A stretch of DNA of 64,000 bases from Mucilaginibacter glaciei. GTDB taxonomy: Bacteria > Bacteroidota > Bacteroidia > Sphingobacteriales > Sphingobacteriaceae. This document shows, piece by piece, positions 1 to 7,224 of the stretch. Every line of letters starts with the position of its first letter. Position 1 is the first letter of the stretch. Both the position numbers and the translations under genes were made by a program. The notes below the pieces were generated by a model that saw only the letters and a program-made list of their open reading frames with translations, did not search any database and was not told the DNA's origin. The stretch spans positions 428,372-492,371 of the forward strand of contig NZ_JACWMX010000005.1 in assembly GCF_014773245.1 (NCBI RefSeq), written 5' to 3'.

Positions 1-353
1 CGGCATAGATACTTAGCTGTGAACGTTTTGCCTATACCGCACTCATCAACGTATATCCGGGCTTTAGAATGTTGCTTGCAGAAAAGCACGTCCTCCTTGA
101 TTGTCACAAATACGTCAGTCTCGGCAAGGTGCCATTTCTTGTCATTCATTTTAACGTCCAACAGGCGTGCTATTGTTAACCACTTGCCATTGGATAAAAG
201 CTTGTCTGTTTTGCCGCTTTTTAAAGTGCTAAAGACCGCTTCATTAATGCCATACTTATTTGCGAATGTGGTGTCAAAACCACTGTATTGTGCCCTTGCT
301 TCCATTAAGGCAGCAACTATCTTCTTTTTAAATTCGTCGGTTATTTGTATCAT
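1..353 (-). CDS. MuB-like AAA ATPase, transposition helper, partial
   Basis: The minus strand stays open from an ATG at 353 to the window edge (117 codons, C-terminal part missing). The first ~70 residues look like a helix-turn-helix (FDTTFANKYGINEAVFSTLKSG), as in the N-terminal DNA-binding domain of phage Mu B. They are followed near the edge by a Walker A-like GIGKTFTAKYL. In Mu, B is an ATP-dependent DNA-binding protein that captures target DNA and activates the MuA transposase. It lies 10 bp downstream of the MuA-like gene, the A-B order of Mu-like elements. The function is inferred from the P-loop, the HTH and this position; the Walker B region is outside the window. Confidence 0.8.
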   Translation of the reverse strand, partial: MIQITDEFKKKIVAALMEARAQYSGFDTTFANKYGINEAVFSTLKSGKTDKLLSNGKWLTIARLLDVKMNDKKWHLAETDVFVTIKEDVLFCKQHSKARIYVDECGIGKTFTAKYLC

Positions 354-363
354 TTAATTAGGG

Positions 364-2388
364 TTAAAATCTGTCTTTAAGTGATTTTCTAAAGCTTTGG
401 GAAGGAATATTCTCTACTTCGGCCTCCTCAAATTCAGGTAATATTTCACCTGATCCGATTAGCCTTGCTTGTAGCCCGCGCATACCAGGCATGGTAAATG
501 TTTTAGGTTCGGGAGGGGTATTATTGATGATGGTAACAGGTTCTATTTGCTGTTTGCGGCGGCGGCCATAGCTATCGATAGTTGCTACGTATGCGCTCAT
601 GATTGACCGGGCCGTATAATCTTCAGGGGTTTGTTCGATAGTAGCTCTTCCGTAAACAGGCTTAGCAATAGCCTCGCAGATGTATTGTGTGCCGATAAAT
701 ACAAGTGCTTTAAATACCTGCCCCTCATGGTCATCAAGCCAGTATATGCTTATTTCCTGCCCTTCAACTTGTTTCATCAAGCCGATCAATCGATCACCTA
801 AACTAATCTTGCCCTCATTGCCTAAAAGAAACTCCTTACGTTGTAGGCGAATTATGCCAACGTTGCAGCTCGTTTTAGTATGGTAGCCGATATAAGGCAG
901 AATTCCGATATAATTCGTGGGCTTAATATCTGGATGCTGCATTTCGCAAAAGACCTCCCAACGGGTCATGTGTGTATGAACGCTGTGCTTGCGGGAGTTC
1001 CATGTTTCAATGTCATCAATAGCGTTGTCAACTATCTTCTCATAAGGTAAGCGCGGTATTTTCTCGCTATCGGTAACGGCTTGGTTATTTTCGCTTTTAG
1101 CATGTGGCCTGGCTAACCATCCCTCTTTATCTTTTTCGTACTCATACCGCAGCGTTCTGAAGTACCGCTCTATGCGCTTACCGCGTGGGTTATTCGCTTC
1201 TATACGTACATACTGGAACATTTCCCCTTCTCGTAAAAAAGTATCTTTAAAAGAGCTGTTTAAGCTCATTTCACATTCGAGTTCTGCGGGAAGATGAAAA
1301 CCCCAGTGATGGTAATTTCTTACAAGTTGGCGATAGAATTCCATTATGATACCGTCCTTGCTATCGCCATAAACTGAACAGGTAAAAGCCTCACTGCCTA
1401 AGTCAATACCGTTATAGAACCATACACGTTTACCGCTTAAATCTTTGAAAGGTGGCTGCCTGTCATCTATCGAAATGATACTGCCTGCAAATTTTGGTTT
1501 GTTAAGAGAGTGGTGAGGTTTAAATTGAGTCATCAACTTCTCGCGATCTGTAGACCGGTGCTGATAGGTGCCTATCTTATTAGCCCACTGGCTCATGTAT
1601 TTCTTTACAGTCGTATCACTTAGCTTTTTAAATTCAGCTGGATTATATATCTCGCTTGTATCGTTATTAACTACCGACACATATCCACCAATGAATGCAT
1701 CGTAACGCTTGTGAACATCTGTAGCGGTAGGTTTCCGCTTATCACCACCAAACATATTGTTTAGCAATTCAAGTGTCTTATCGGTTACCTTCCTTGTATT
1801 TTGGTTCTTGTGCTTACCGCTGATCAGAGTGATATAACCGTCAAGCTCATATTTTTTGAATACCTCGATAAATGATCGGTTATTTTCAGGAAGCGTATGT
1901 TGTAAGCTATACTTCGCTTTTAACGTTGCCTGAAAGCTGACCGCATCTTCCCACAGAGTAGTATTTACGCCGTGCAGGCTGATGCCCTTTGTCTTACGTT
2001 CGCGCTCACGTACTTCTTTTAATGCCTTGACCGCCTCTAAAACGCTTGCGTTGATAATGTATCGCTCCTGAAATTCGAGATCCAGGTAACTGCCGTCACT
2101 TTCAAATCGGAATGTTTTGTAATAGTTAACCGCGCCGCCATCTACTTTGTAAAACCGCTCGAGTATATGATCACACTTGCGGGGATCACCGAGCGCGTCC
2201 TGGATCTCTTTTGGCAAGCTGTCGTAGGAGATAAGCATCGGCGAACCTAAGTGCGCCCGCTGAACACGCTTGATGCCGTAAGACTTCTCCTTGTACCGCT
2301 GTATCGTGGTTTTCAAGTTATTGTCGCTATACCACGGCTTAAGCTCGTCTTTTGTTACTACTACTGTATTATTCCAAAATGATGGCAT
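364..2388 (-). CDS. MuA-like DDE transposase
   Basis: A 674-residue protein of about the usual MuA length. The N-terminal ~200 residues are DNA-binding-like and basic. The catalytic core of the rve/RNase H fold spans about 300-480: acidic pair D308-D309 (SIIS-IDDRQPP), D329 in NGIDLG, an acidic stretch ELECE at 369-373, and the glutamate E407 in GKRIERYF. The C-terminal part carries the beta-barrel-like region. It would cut and join element ends during replicative transposition, with the B protein encoded just downstream. The position expected for the second catalytic aspartate seems to be glutamate; whether this is a family trait cannot be settled here. Start ATG at 2388. Confidence 0.9.
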   Translation of the reverse strand: MPSFWNNTVVVTKDELKPWYSDNNLKTTIQRYKEKSYGIKRVQRAHLGSPMLISYDSLPKEIQDALGDPRKCDHILERFYKVDGGAVNYYKTFRFESDGSYLDLEFQERYIINASVLEAVKALKEVRERERKTKGISLHGVNTTLWEDAVSFQATLKAKYSLQHTLPENNRSFIEVFKKYELDGYITLISGKHKNQNTRKVTDKTLELLNNMFGGDKRKPTATDVHKRYDAFIGGYVSVVNNDTSEIYNPAEFKKLSDTTVKKYMSQWANKIGTYQHRSTDREKLMTQFKPHHSLNKPKFAGSIISIDDRQPPFKDLSGKRVWFYNGIDLGSEAFTCSVYGDSKDGIIMEFYRQLVRNYHHWGFHLPAELECEMSLNSSFKDTFLREGEMFQYVRIEANNPRGKRIERYFRTLRYEYEKDKEGWLARPHAKSENNQAVTDSEKIPRLPYEKIVDNAIDDIETWNSRKHSVHTHMTRWEVFCEMQHPDIKPTNYIGILPYIGYHTKTSCNVGIIRLQRKEFLLGNEGKISLGDRLIGLMKQVEGQEISIYWLDDHEGQVFKALVFIGTQYICEAIAKPVYGRATIEQTPEDYTARSIMSAYVATIDSYGRRRKQQIEPVTIINNTPPEPKTFTMPGMRGLQARLIGSGEILPEFEEAEVENIPSQSFRKSLKDRF

Positions 2389-2451
2389 AGTATAAATCTG
2401 TTATTTGCTCCCGCCCGGCTGCGATGACCGGGTTACGCTTTCGGGCGAGTG

Positions 2452-2583
2452 TTATTTTGAAAATTGAGTTGGATTGATCAGGTAAAGGCTTACAGTGATC
2501 GCTGTGAAGAAAATAGCCGCTAATACTAAAACCTGCGTTAGCGATAGCCCTTCATCCTGTATTTTTTTAATTTGAGTTTTCAT
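2452..2583 (-). CDS. Tiny single-span membrane protein of the Mu-like element
   Basis: A 43-codon reading frame from ATG 2583 to TAA at 2452. The basic N-terminus (MKTQIKKIQDE) is followed by one strongly hydrophobic segment (residues ~15-37, TQVLVLAAIFFTAITVSLYL) and a short polar tail. It fills the space between the HTH gene (4 bp upstream) and the transposase (63 bp downstream), all on one strand, so it is probably co-transcribed as an early gene. No family recognised. The evidence is frame continuity, position and a clean transmembrane helix. Confidence 0.5.
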   Translation of the reverse strand: MKTQIKKIQDEGLSLTQVLVLAAIFFTAITVSLYLINPTQFSK

Positions 2584-2587
2584 GCTT

Positions 2588-2776
2588 TTATTGAGTTAGT
2601 AGTAGGTTAAGTTTAGGTACGATGTTGGTACCCTTATAGTGTCCGTTGATTGTTTGACTTACAGTTTGGCGATCAACGCCTATCTGTTGTGCATACCATC
2701 TGATTGATCTGCCGGACTTTTTCACCTCCGCTTTTAGCGGCAGGTTTTCAGGGAATTTTACTTTTTTCTTTGCCAT
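2588..2776 (-). CDS. Small Cro/Ner-like helix-turn-helix regulator
   Basis: A 62-residue basic protein whose middle (IRWYAQQIGVDRQTVSQTINGHYKG) fits an XRE/Cro-type helix-turn-helix. It is the first gene of the leftward early transcript and diverges from the repressor gene, with the operator region between them. This mirrors the place of ner in phage Mu, which shuts down the early promoter once lytic transcription starts. Role inferred from position and HTH; no enzymatic or sensor domain is present. Confidence 0.7.
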   Translation of the reverse strand: MAKKKVKFPENLPLKAEVKKSGRSIRWYAQQIGVDRQTVSQTINGHYKGTNIVPKLNLLLTQ

Positions 2777-2814
2777 TCGTTTATATTATTACATTTGCTA
2801 ATACACAGACAAAT

Positions 2815-2835
2815 ATATACACAAAATGTGTATAT
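2815..2835. promoter_or_regulatory. Operator between divergent repressor and early genes
   Basis: A perfect dyad: arm ATATACACA at 2815-2823, spacer AAA, arm TGTGTATAT at 2827-2835. It sits 16 bp before the repressor ATG and 39 bp from the start of the divergent HTH gene. Single half-sites TACACA occur at 2802 and TACACAAAA at 2859. It is probably bound by the repressor, the HTH protein or both. Confidence 0.7.
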
Positions 2836-2850
2836 GCAAGCCTGATACTG

Positions 2851-3723
2851 ATGAAAAATACACAAAAAGAGTTTATTTTAGATAAGTCGTTGGTTTTAAA
2901 CAAGATAAAATCTTATTACCAACTCAAAAACGATATAGATTTAGCTAATTTTTTGGATATTAGACCTAACACGCTTAGTAACTGGAGAGCAAGGAATAGT
3001 TTCGACTACGAGATCTTATACACGAAATGTGTAGGAATAGATGCCAACTTTCTCATAACCGGCAAGGGCAGAATGTTCAGGCTAAATAAAACCGCAGATG
3101 CTTTAAACGAGCCTGAAATGGAATATACCATTGATAATAATCCTGAGATCAGTAAGAATGACAAGACAATATTCCTCACTCCACAAATAGTTACAGTAGA
3201 CGGGTCTGGTAGTGAAAACATTACTTACGTACCAGTGAAAGCAGCGGCAGGTTATTTAAACGGGTACAAGGACAGGGAGTACATAGAAAGCTTAACTTCA
3301 TTTAACCTGCCGGGGCTTACAAATGCCACGTATCGCGCCTTTGAAGTTTCTGGAGACAGCATGTTTCCTACATTGGAAGATAAAGAAATGGTAATCGGTC
3401 AATGGGTTGAGAAATTAGAGTACATACGCGAAGATCGAGTGCACATTGTGGTTACTAAAAATGATGGGGTAGTTGTTAAGCGGTTATTGAACAGAATTGA
3501 CAAATACGGTTACATAGTGGCCAAATCTGATGCGGTTAATGATCGCGGGCTTTATAAGAACAAAGAAATTTACCCTGATGACATCCTTGAAATTTGGTAT
3601 GCGGTCTGGCACGGTGGTTTTAACTTCAAATCACCAAGTGATCTATGGAAAAGACAAAACAATCTGGAGGCTGATCTTACGGATGTTTTAAAAAGATTAA
3701 ATCAATTAGAAGAAAAATTATGA
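2851..3723 (+). CDS. CI/LexA-type self-cleaving repressor (HTH + peptidase S24)
   Basis: A 290-residue protein from ATG 2851; an upstream in-frame start would overlap the divergent gene and the operator, so it is not chosen. Residues 13-75 look like a phage CI-type HTH (DLANFLDIRPNTLSNWRARN). The C-terminal half is an S24 peptidase: candidate Ala-Gly cleavage bond at 133-134 (KAAAG), nucleophile Ser170 in SGDSM and base Lys210 in VVVKRL. These spacings (37 and 40 residues) resemble LexA. It probably keeps the Mu-like element silent and is inactivated by RecA-stimulated self-cleavage. The tail from ~262 is a coiled coil (RQNNLEADLTDVLKRLNQL). The gene contains a second copy of its probable operator. 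Confidence 0.88.
   Translation: MKNTQKEFILDKSLVLNKIKSYYQLKNDIDLANFLDIRPNTLSNWRARNSFDYEILYTKCVGIDANFLITGKGRMFRLNKTADALNEPEMEYTIDNNPEISKNDKTIFLTPQIVTVDGSGSENITYVPVKAAAGYLNGYKDREYIESLTSFNLPGLTNATYRAFEVSGDSMFPTLEDKEMVIGQWVEKLEYIREDRVHIVVTKNDGVVVKRLLNRIDKYGYIVAKSDAVNDRGLYKNKEIYPDDILEIWYAVWHGGFNFKSPSDLWKRQNNLEADLTDVLKRLNQLEEKL
3019..3033. promoter_or_regulatory. Second operator-like site inside the repressor gene
   Basis: TACACGAAATGTGTA differs at one of 15 positions from the core of the intergenic operator, TACACAAAATGTGTA at 2818-2832. It lies at codons ~57-61 of the repressor, about 200 bp downstream. Two copies at this distance would allow cooperative binding or DNA looping, or a roadblock to the repressor's own transcription. 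Confidence 0.5.
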
Positions 3724-4013
3724 AGAAAATTATCCTGACAGCATTTATCCTAATAAGTGCTTTTTCATTTTCAGGTTGCAAAGGAAAATCTGATTATAAA
3801 CTAAGATTATATTACATAACTACCAATAGTAAAGGGATGGCAATTCTTGTGAACCGGGCCAGTGATCTAACAGCACCGAGTGATACTGATGCTTACAAAA
3901 AGGCTTCTGAAATTTTTGATGAGCATATGGCTTTAAAGGGTGATGATAACCACGTGCTTGATCATTTTGAGTTGTACAATTATAAAGATGAGCGAGTTAT
4001 TGCTAAATACTAA
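3720..4013 (+). CDS. Small predicted lipoprotein, co-transcribed with repressor
   Basis: 97 residues with a lipoprotein signal (hydrophobic stretch, then lipobox FSGC at about residue 20). The mature part is polar, with no recognised domain. The ATG overlaps the repressor stop by 4 bp (ATGA), so both are probably on one transcript expressed in the silent state. A surface or periplasmic role, perhaps altering the host cell, is possible but not shown. Confidence 0.7.
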   Translation: MKKIILTAFILISAFSFSGCKGKSDYKLRLYYITTNSKGMAILVNRASDLTAPSDTDAYKKASEIFDEHMALKGDDNHVLDHFELYNYKDERVIAKY

Positions 4014-4058
4014 TACTCTGTTTATTTTATAGCTAAAAAATGCTTTAACTATTGTTTT

Positions 4059-4094
4059 AACGGGTATGCTAACGCCGTTTTTTTGTTTTTTAAG
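4059..4094 (+). terminator. Terminator after repressor-lipoprotein unit
   Basis: Stem AACGG (4059-4063) with CCGTT (4075-4079), followed by a long T-rich run. It is 46 bp after the lipoprotein stop. Confidence 0.5.
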
Positions 4095-4267
4095 TACTTT
4101 ATTTTTGATTTATAGGTATTGCAGGTCTATAAAAAATACACTCATATGTATAAGCATCTGTATACCCATCTGTGTCTGCAACCGTATCAAACACTAAAAT
4201 CGTTTATATATTTTGTAACATCTAATGAATTACTCGTAGTGGCTTAATACCGCTTTAATTAAAACAG

Positions 4268-4311
4268 AAAACCCGTTTAAATGGCCTTTAAAGGTTAATT
4301 AAACGGGTTTT
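4268..4311. terminator. Strong 13-bp hairpin
   Basis: AAAACCCGTTTAA (4268-4280) pairs perfectly with TTAAACGGGTTTT (4299-4311), with an 18-base loop. A- and T-runs on both sides make it a possible bidirectional terminator that insulates the element from flanking genes. Confidence 0.6.
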
Positions 4312-4320
4312 ATAGCTAAC

Positions 4321-4390
4321 TATGGTACTACCGGTGCAGTAATGGTAGTATGCTCACTGATTTATGGTAGCATAACGGTATATAAGGGTA
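4321..4390. repeat. GGT motifs repeated on the helical period
   Basis: GGT triplets, mostly within (A/C)NGGTA, start at 4324, 4333, 4344, 4366, 4377 and 4387. The spacings are 9, 11, 22, 11 and 10 bp, so they lie on one face of the helix. Three are close copies of TATGGTA. They may be transposase or repressor binding sites at the element end. Confidence 0.35.
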
Positions 4391-4558
4391 GATGTATATT
4401 TCGTTTCTTTTTAATGCAGTTTATATATTGGCTCAAAAATGCCTCCTACGGTATCAAAAACGCAGTTTTTTCTCATTTTGCCGTTTTCTCTTCTTTGTAT
4501 AAATGGTTTAACCCCCTATACCTGATAAATAATCATAAAAAATAATTTTGATTTTATT

Positions 4559-4606
4559 TTGATATACGAAAACTATCGTACATATTTGTACGAAGGAATT
4601 CGTATA
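4559..4606 (+). promoter_or_regulatory. Promoter and nested BlaI-type operator
   Basis: Two dyads share one centre (4584.5). The inner arms are TCGTACA (4576-4582) and TGTACGA (4587-4593); the outer arms are TATACGAA (4563-4570) and TTCGTATA (4599-4606). A -33 TTG (4559-4561) and a -7-like CATATTTG (4581-4588) are 19 bp apart, so the -7 box lies within the inner dyad. TACA/TGTA half-sites are typical for BlaI/MecI repressors, so autorepression is likely. Confidence 0.7.
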
Positions 4607-4619
4607 ACGAGAAAACAAC

Positions 4620-4988
4620 ATGGATTTGAAACCAACAGAAAGCGAGCTGGAAATATTACAAGTGATTTGGAAGAGGGGACAGTGCAGCGTGCGCGATGTG
4701 CACGAGGAGTTGGCCAAAAGCAAAGATGCAGGTTATACTACTACACTTAAGTTGATGCAAATAATGCACGAAAAGGGCTTGGTAGAGCGTGATACCAATG
4801 CAAAAACCCATTTATACAAAGCCGTAATAAGCCGCGAACAGGCGCAAAAAGGTGCTTTGGATAAAATTATCTCGACGGTATTTAAGGGGTCTACGTCTGA
4901 TCTGGTGATCCAGGCGCTGGGCCAGCACCGCGCATCAAAAGATGAAATAGATGCGATAAAGGATTTTTTGAAAAAGTTTGAAGAATAG
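4620..4988 (+). CDS. BlaI/MecI/CopY-family transcriptional repressor
   Basis: A 122-residue winged-helix protein: MDLKPTESELEILQVIWKRG start, recognition region DAGYTTTLKLMQIMHEKGLV, C-terminal dimerisation helices from ~75. Members dimerise on TACA/TGTA dyads and are removed by proteolysis triggered by a partner M56 peptidase. The partner gene follows 72 bp downstream, and a matching nested dyad overlaps its own promoter. The signal sensed is unknown, because the partner lacks a penicillin-binding domain. Confidence 0.92.
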   Translation: MDLKPTESELEILQVIWKRGQCSVRDVHEELAKSKDAGYTTTLKLMQIMHEKGLVERDTNAKTHLYKAVISREQAQKGALDKIISTVFKGSTSDLVIQALGQHRASKDEIDAIKDFLKKFEE

Positions 4989-5060
4989 CTTAGAGGTATC
5001 AGTTATCGGTTATTTAATAATAGGATTCAGCATTAGGGTTTAGATTTTAGCATTTACAAC

Positions 5061-7091
5061 ATGGAAAACATACTGTACAACATCAGTCAGGTTATAGGGA
5101 TTAGCATTATCCACTCGCTGTGGCAGGGTTTGCTTATCTACTTTCTGTTGCGTTTGGCGCTGCTGTTCGCCGCGTGTTTGCCGTCATCAAAAAAATATTT
5201 GCTGGCGGTGAGCAGTCTGCTGGCTATTACCGCCTGGTTTGCCTTTACCCTGTTTAACGAAGTGCAGGCCTATAACTGGCTTGCTGTAAAGCCTGCTAAT
5301 CTGGCCAATATGCCTTTACTGATGGAGCTGCCCAGCAACATGCGTCGGTTGAATGAACAAAGCATCCGTTACTATTACAGTATTGAGAGGTATCTGCCCT
5401 ATGTGGCGTGTTTGTATGTTTTAGGCTTGTTATTAAATGCGGGTAAGCTGATTTGGAGCCGTAGCAGGATCAATACCATTAAACACACCATGAGTTTAGA
5501 TGTGGTATTACAGCAGCAGATAACCCGCTTTGCAGAACGGTTTGAAATCACCAAAAAAGTAAAAGTCGGCCTCAGCAAAATGGTTGATGTGCCCTGCATT
5601 GTAGGCTATTTAAAACCGGTGATCTTGCTGCCGTTCACGTTATCAACCTATTTGTCTGATGAAGAAATAGAGGCCATTTTAATGCACGAACTGGCCCATA
5701 TTAAACGCAACGATTATTTGATGAACGTTGCCCAGCAGGTAATAACCACCCTGTTGTTTTTTAACCCTTGTGTACTACTGATAAATAAAATAATTGGCGA
5801 AGAGCGCGAAAACAGCTGCGATGATCTGGTAGTTGATGCCACACAAAACCCAATTATATATGCCAAAGCTCTATTTAAATTAGAACAAACCCGCCAGAAT
5901 GAGTTACAGTTAGCGCTGGCTGTAACAGGCAAAAAGTATCATTTATTAAACCGAATTGAACGTATCATGAAAACTAAAAAACAAACTCAAAGCGTGCGCC
6001 CAACTTTAGTGGCCATGCTGATATTAACTGCAGGCGTTGGCTGTATGGCCTTACTTAATCCCGAAATTGCCCAGGGGAAGATCTCGGTGAAAGCGATAAA
6101 GCCGGCTATCGAAAATTTACTGGCAGACACCATCCGCAAACCGGCGGTAAGTGCCAAAACTAAAACTGATAAAACAGCAGCCAGGGCTAAGTATAAGGTG
6201 ATTAAATTTAACCAGGTGAGGGTTGACGGTAAAGACAACGTTTATTACAACAATGGAATGAAAGACCCGCAATTAGAAAGGTTGGCCGCCGATGTTGACA
6301 AGCACGCGAAAGTGATAGGTGAGTACTACGACAGCGATAAATTTAAAGCCTTTAGCGCCGATATGGAAAAGCACGGTAAAGACATCGACGCTTTTTATAA
6401 TAGCGACCGGATAAAACAGGCGACCGCCGCACAGGAAAAAGTCGCTAAAGAATTTGAAGCCAAATGGGGCGGCAAAAACAGCAAAATGGAGCAAACCGGC
6501 AAACAAATGGAAGCTTTAGGCAAGGAGATGGAAACCTACTTCAACTCACCTGCATTTAAAGAGGCGGATAAAAAGCTGAAAGCGAAGTACGACATCAAAA
6601 ACAACTATGGCGATAGCCGTGACGAGAATTACAGAAAGTACCAGGCCGAAATGCAAGCCAACCTATCGCCCGAAATTAAGGAGACAACTGCCCGCATGAA
6701 AAAATTAGGCGACGAAATGCGAAACGTTTACGGTGCCGATATGCGCAAAGATGCCGACAAGATGCGCGCTATGGGCGATAGCATGCGCCGCGCTTTCCAA
6801 AACCCTGATATTAAAGTAGAGCAAGATGAAATTCGCAGAGCAGGCGATAAGATGCGTGCCTATGCCGATAACCCAGAGATAAAAAAGCAAAAGGAAGAAC
6901 TGCGCAAAGCCAGTGAAAAGTTACGAGCCTACACCCAAACCCCTGAGTTTAAAGCTAAGGTAAAGGAATGGCGGGCAACCCACCCTGAGGTTTACAACTG
7001 GAACAACAACGAGAATGAAATTCCGGCACCTGCTGCACCCGCTGCCCCGCCCGCAGCACCCGCAAACCCGGATTCAATAGTGAAGCCGTAA
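5061..7091 (+). CDS. M56-family membrane metallopeptidase (BlaR1-like) with helical repeat tail
   Basis: 676 residues. The N-terminal part has several membrane spans (about 1-65 and 110-130) and a zinc site H209-E-L-A-H213 in the BlaR1/MecR1 peptidase domain. A further span lies near 315-335 (PTLVAMLILTAGVGCMALL). Instead of a beta-lactam sensor, residues ~360-650 form a very charged, probably helical domain. About four 22-23-residue repeats (pattern G-D-x-M-R ... NP-x-IK) occur at ~546-637, and the tail is Ala/Pro-rich. It probably cleaves, or triggers loss of, the adjacent BlaI-like repressor in response to an envelope signal. No stop or frameshift. Confidence 0.85.
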   Translation: MENILYNISQVIGISIIHSLWQGLLIYFLLRLALLFAACLPSSKKYLLAVSSLLAITAWFAFTLFNEVQAYNWLAVKPANLANMPLLMELPSNMRRLNEQSIRYYYSIERYLPYVACLYVLGLLLNAGKLIWSRSRINTIKHTMSLDVVLQQQITRFAERFEITKKVKVGLSKMVDVPCIVGYLKPVILLPFTLSTYLSDEEIEAILMHELAHIKRNDYLMNVAQQVITTLLFFNPCVLLINKIIGEERENSCDDLVVDATQNPIIYAKALFKLEQTRQNELQLALAVTGKKYHLLNRIERIMKTKKQTQSVRPTLVAMLILTAGVGCMALLNPEIAQGKISVKAIKPAIENLLADTIRKPAVSAKTKTDKTAARAKYKVIKFNQVRVDGKDNVYYNNGMKDPQLERLAADVDKHAKVIGEYYDSDKFKAFSADMEKHGKDIDAFYNSDRIKQATAAQEKVAKEFEAKWGGKNSKMEQTGKQMEALGKEMETYFNSPAFKEADKKLKAKYDIKNNYGDSRDENYRKYQAEMQANLSPEIKETTARMKKLGDEMRNVYGADMRKDADKMRAMGDSMRRAFQNPDIKVEQDEIRRAGDKMRAYADNPEIKKQKEELRKASEKLRAYTQTPEFKAKVKEWRATHPEVYNWNNNENEIPAPAAPAAPPAAPANPDSIVKP

Positions 7092-7109
7092 TCATTAGTT
7101 ATTTATTTG

Positions 7110-7146
7110 AATAGCGGGAGGTGAAAACCTCTCGCTATTTTTTTTA
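7110..7146 (+). terminator. Terminator of the blaI-M56 unit
   Basis: AATAGCGGGAGGT (7110-7122) pairs with ACCTCTCGCTATT (7127-7139), with one G-T wobble and a GAAA loop, then a run of T. Confidence 0.85.
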
Positions 7147-7224
7147 GCATTTGTTGATGGTAAAACAGATAACTAAGCATCTTTTTGTAATTTAGTACTT
7201 TCAATAAAAGAGGGTACTTTTTTT

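Larger units (their letters stand above)
4095..4558. other. Gene-free AT-rich stretch with the probable end of the Mu-like element
   Basis: No convincing gene. It holds a strong hairpin (4268-4311) and a set of phased GGT motifs (4321-4390), then AT-rich DNA up to the blaI promoter. In Mu-like elements the end nearest the repressor carries transposase binding sites, so one element end (a TG/CA terminus) should lie here. I could not fix the exact base, because the other end and the target duplication are outside the window. Confidence 0.4.

Noticed and set aside
4342..4545. 67-codon plus-strand frame in the gap before blaI
   Set aside because: Low-complexity, AT-rich DNA with no start signal; it overlaps the phased motifs and looks non-coding.
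5061..7091. Beta-lactam sensor BlaR1
   Set aside because: No penicillin-binding domain or SxxK/SDN/KTG set in the C-terminal part, and no beta-lactamase gene nearby.
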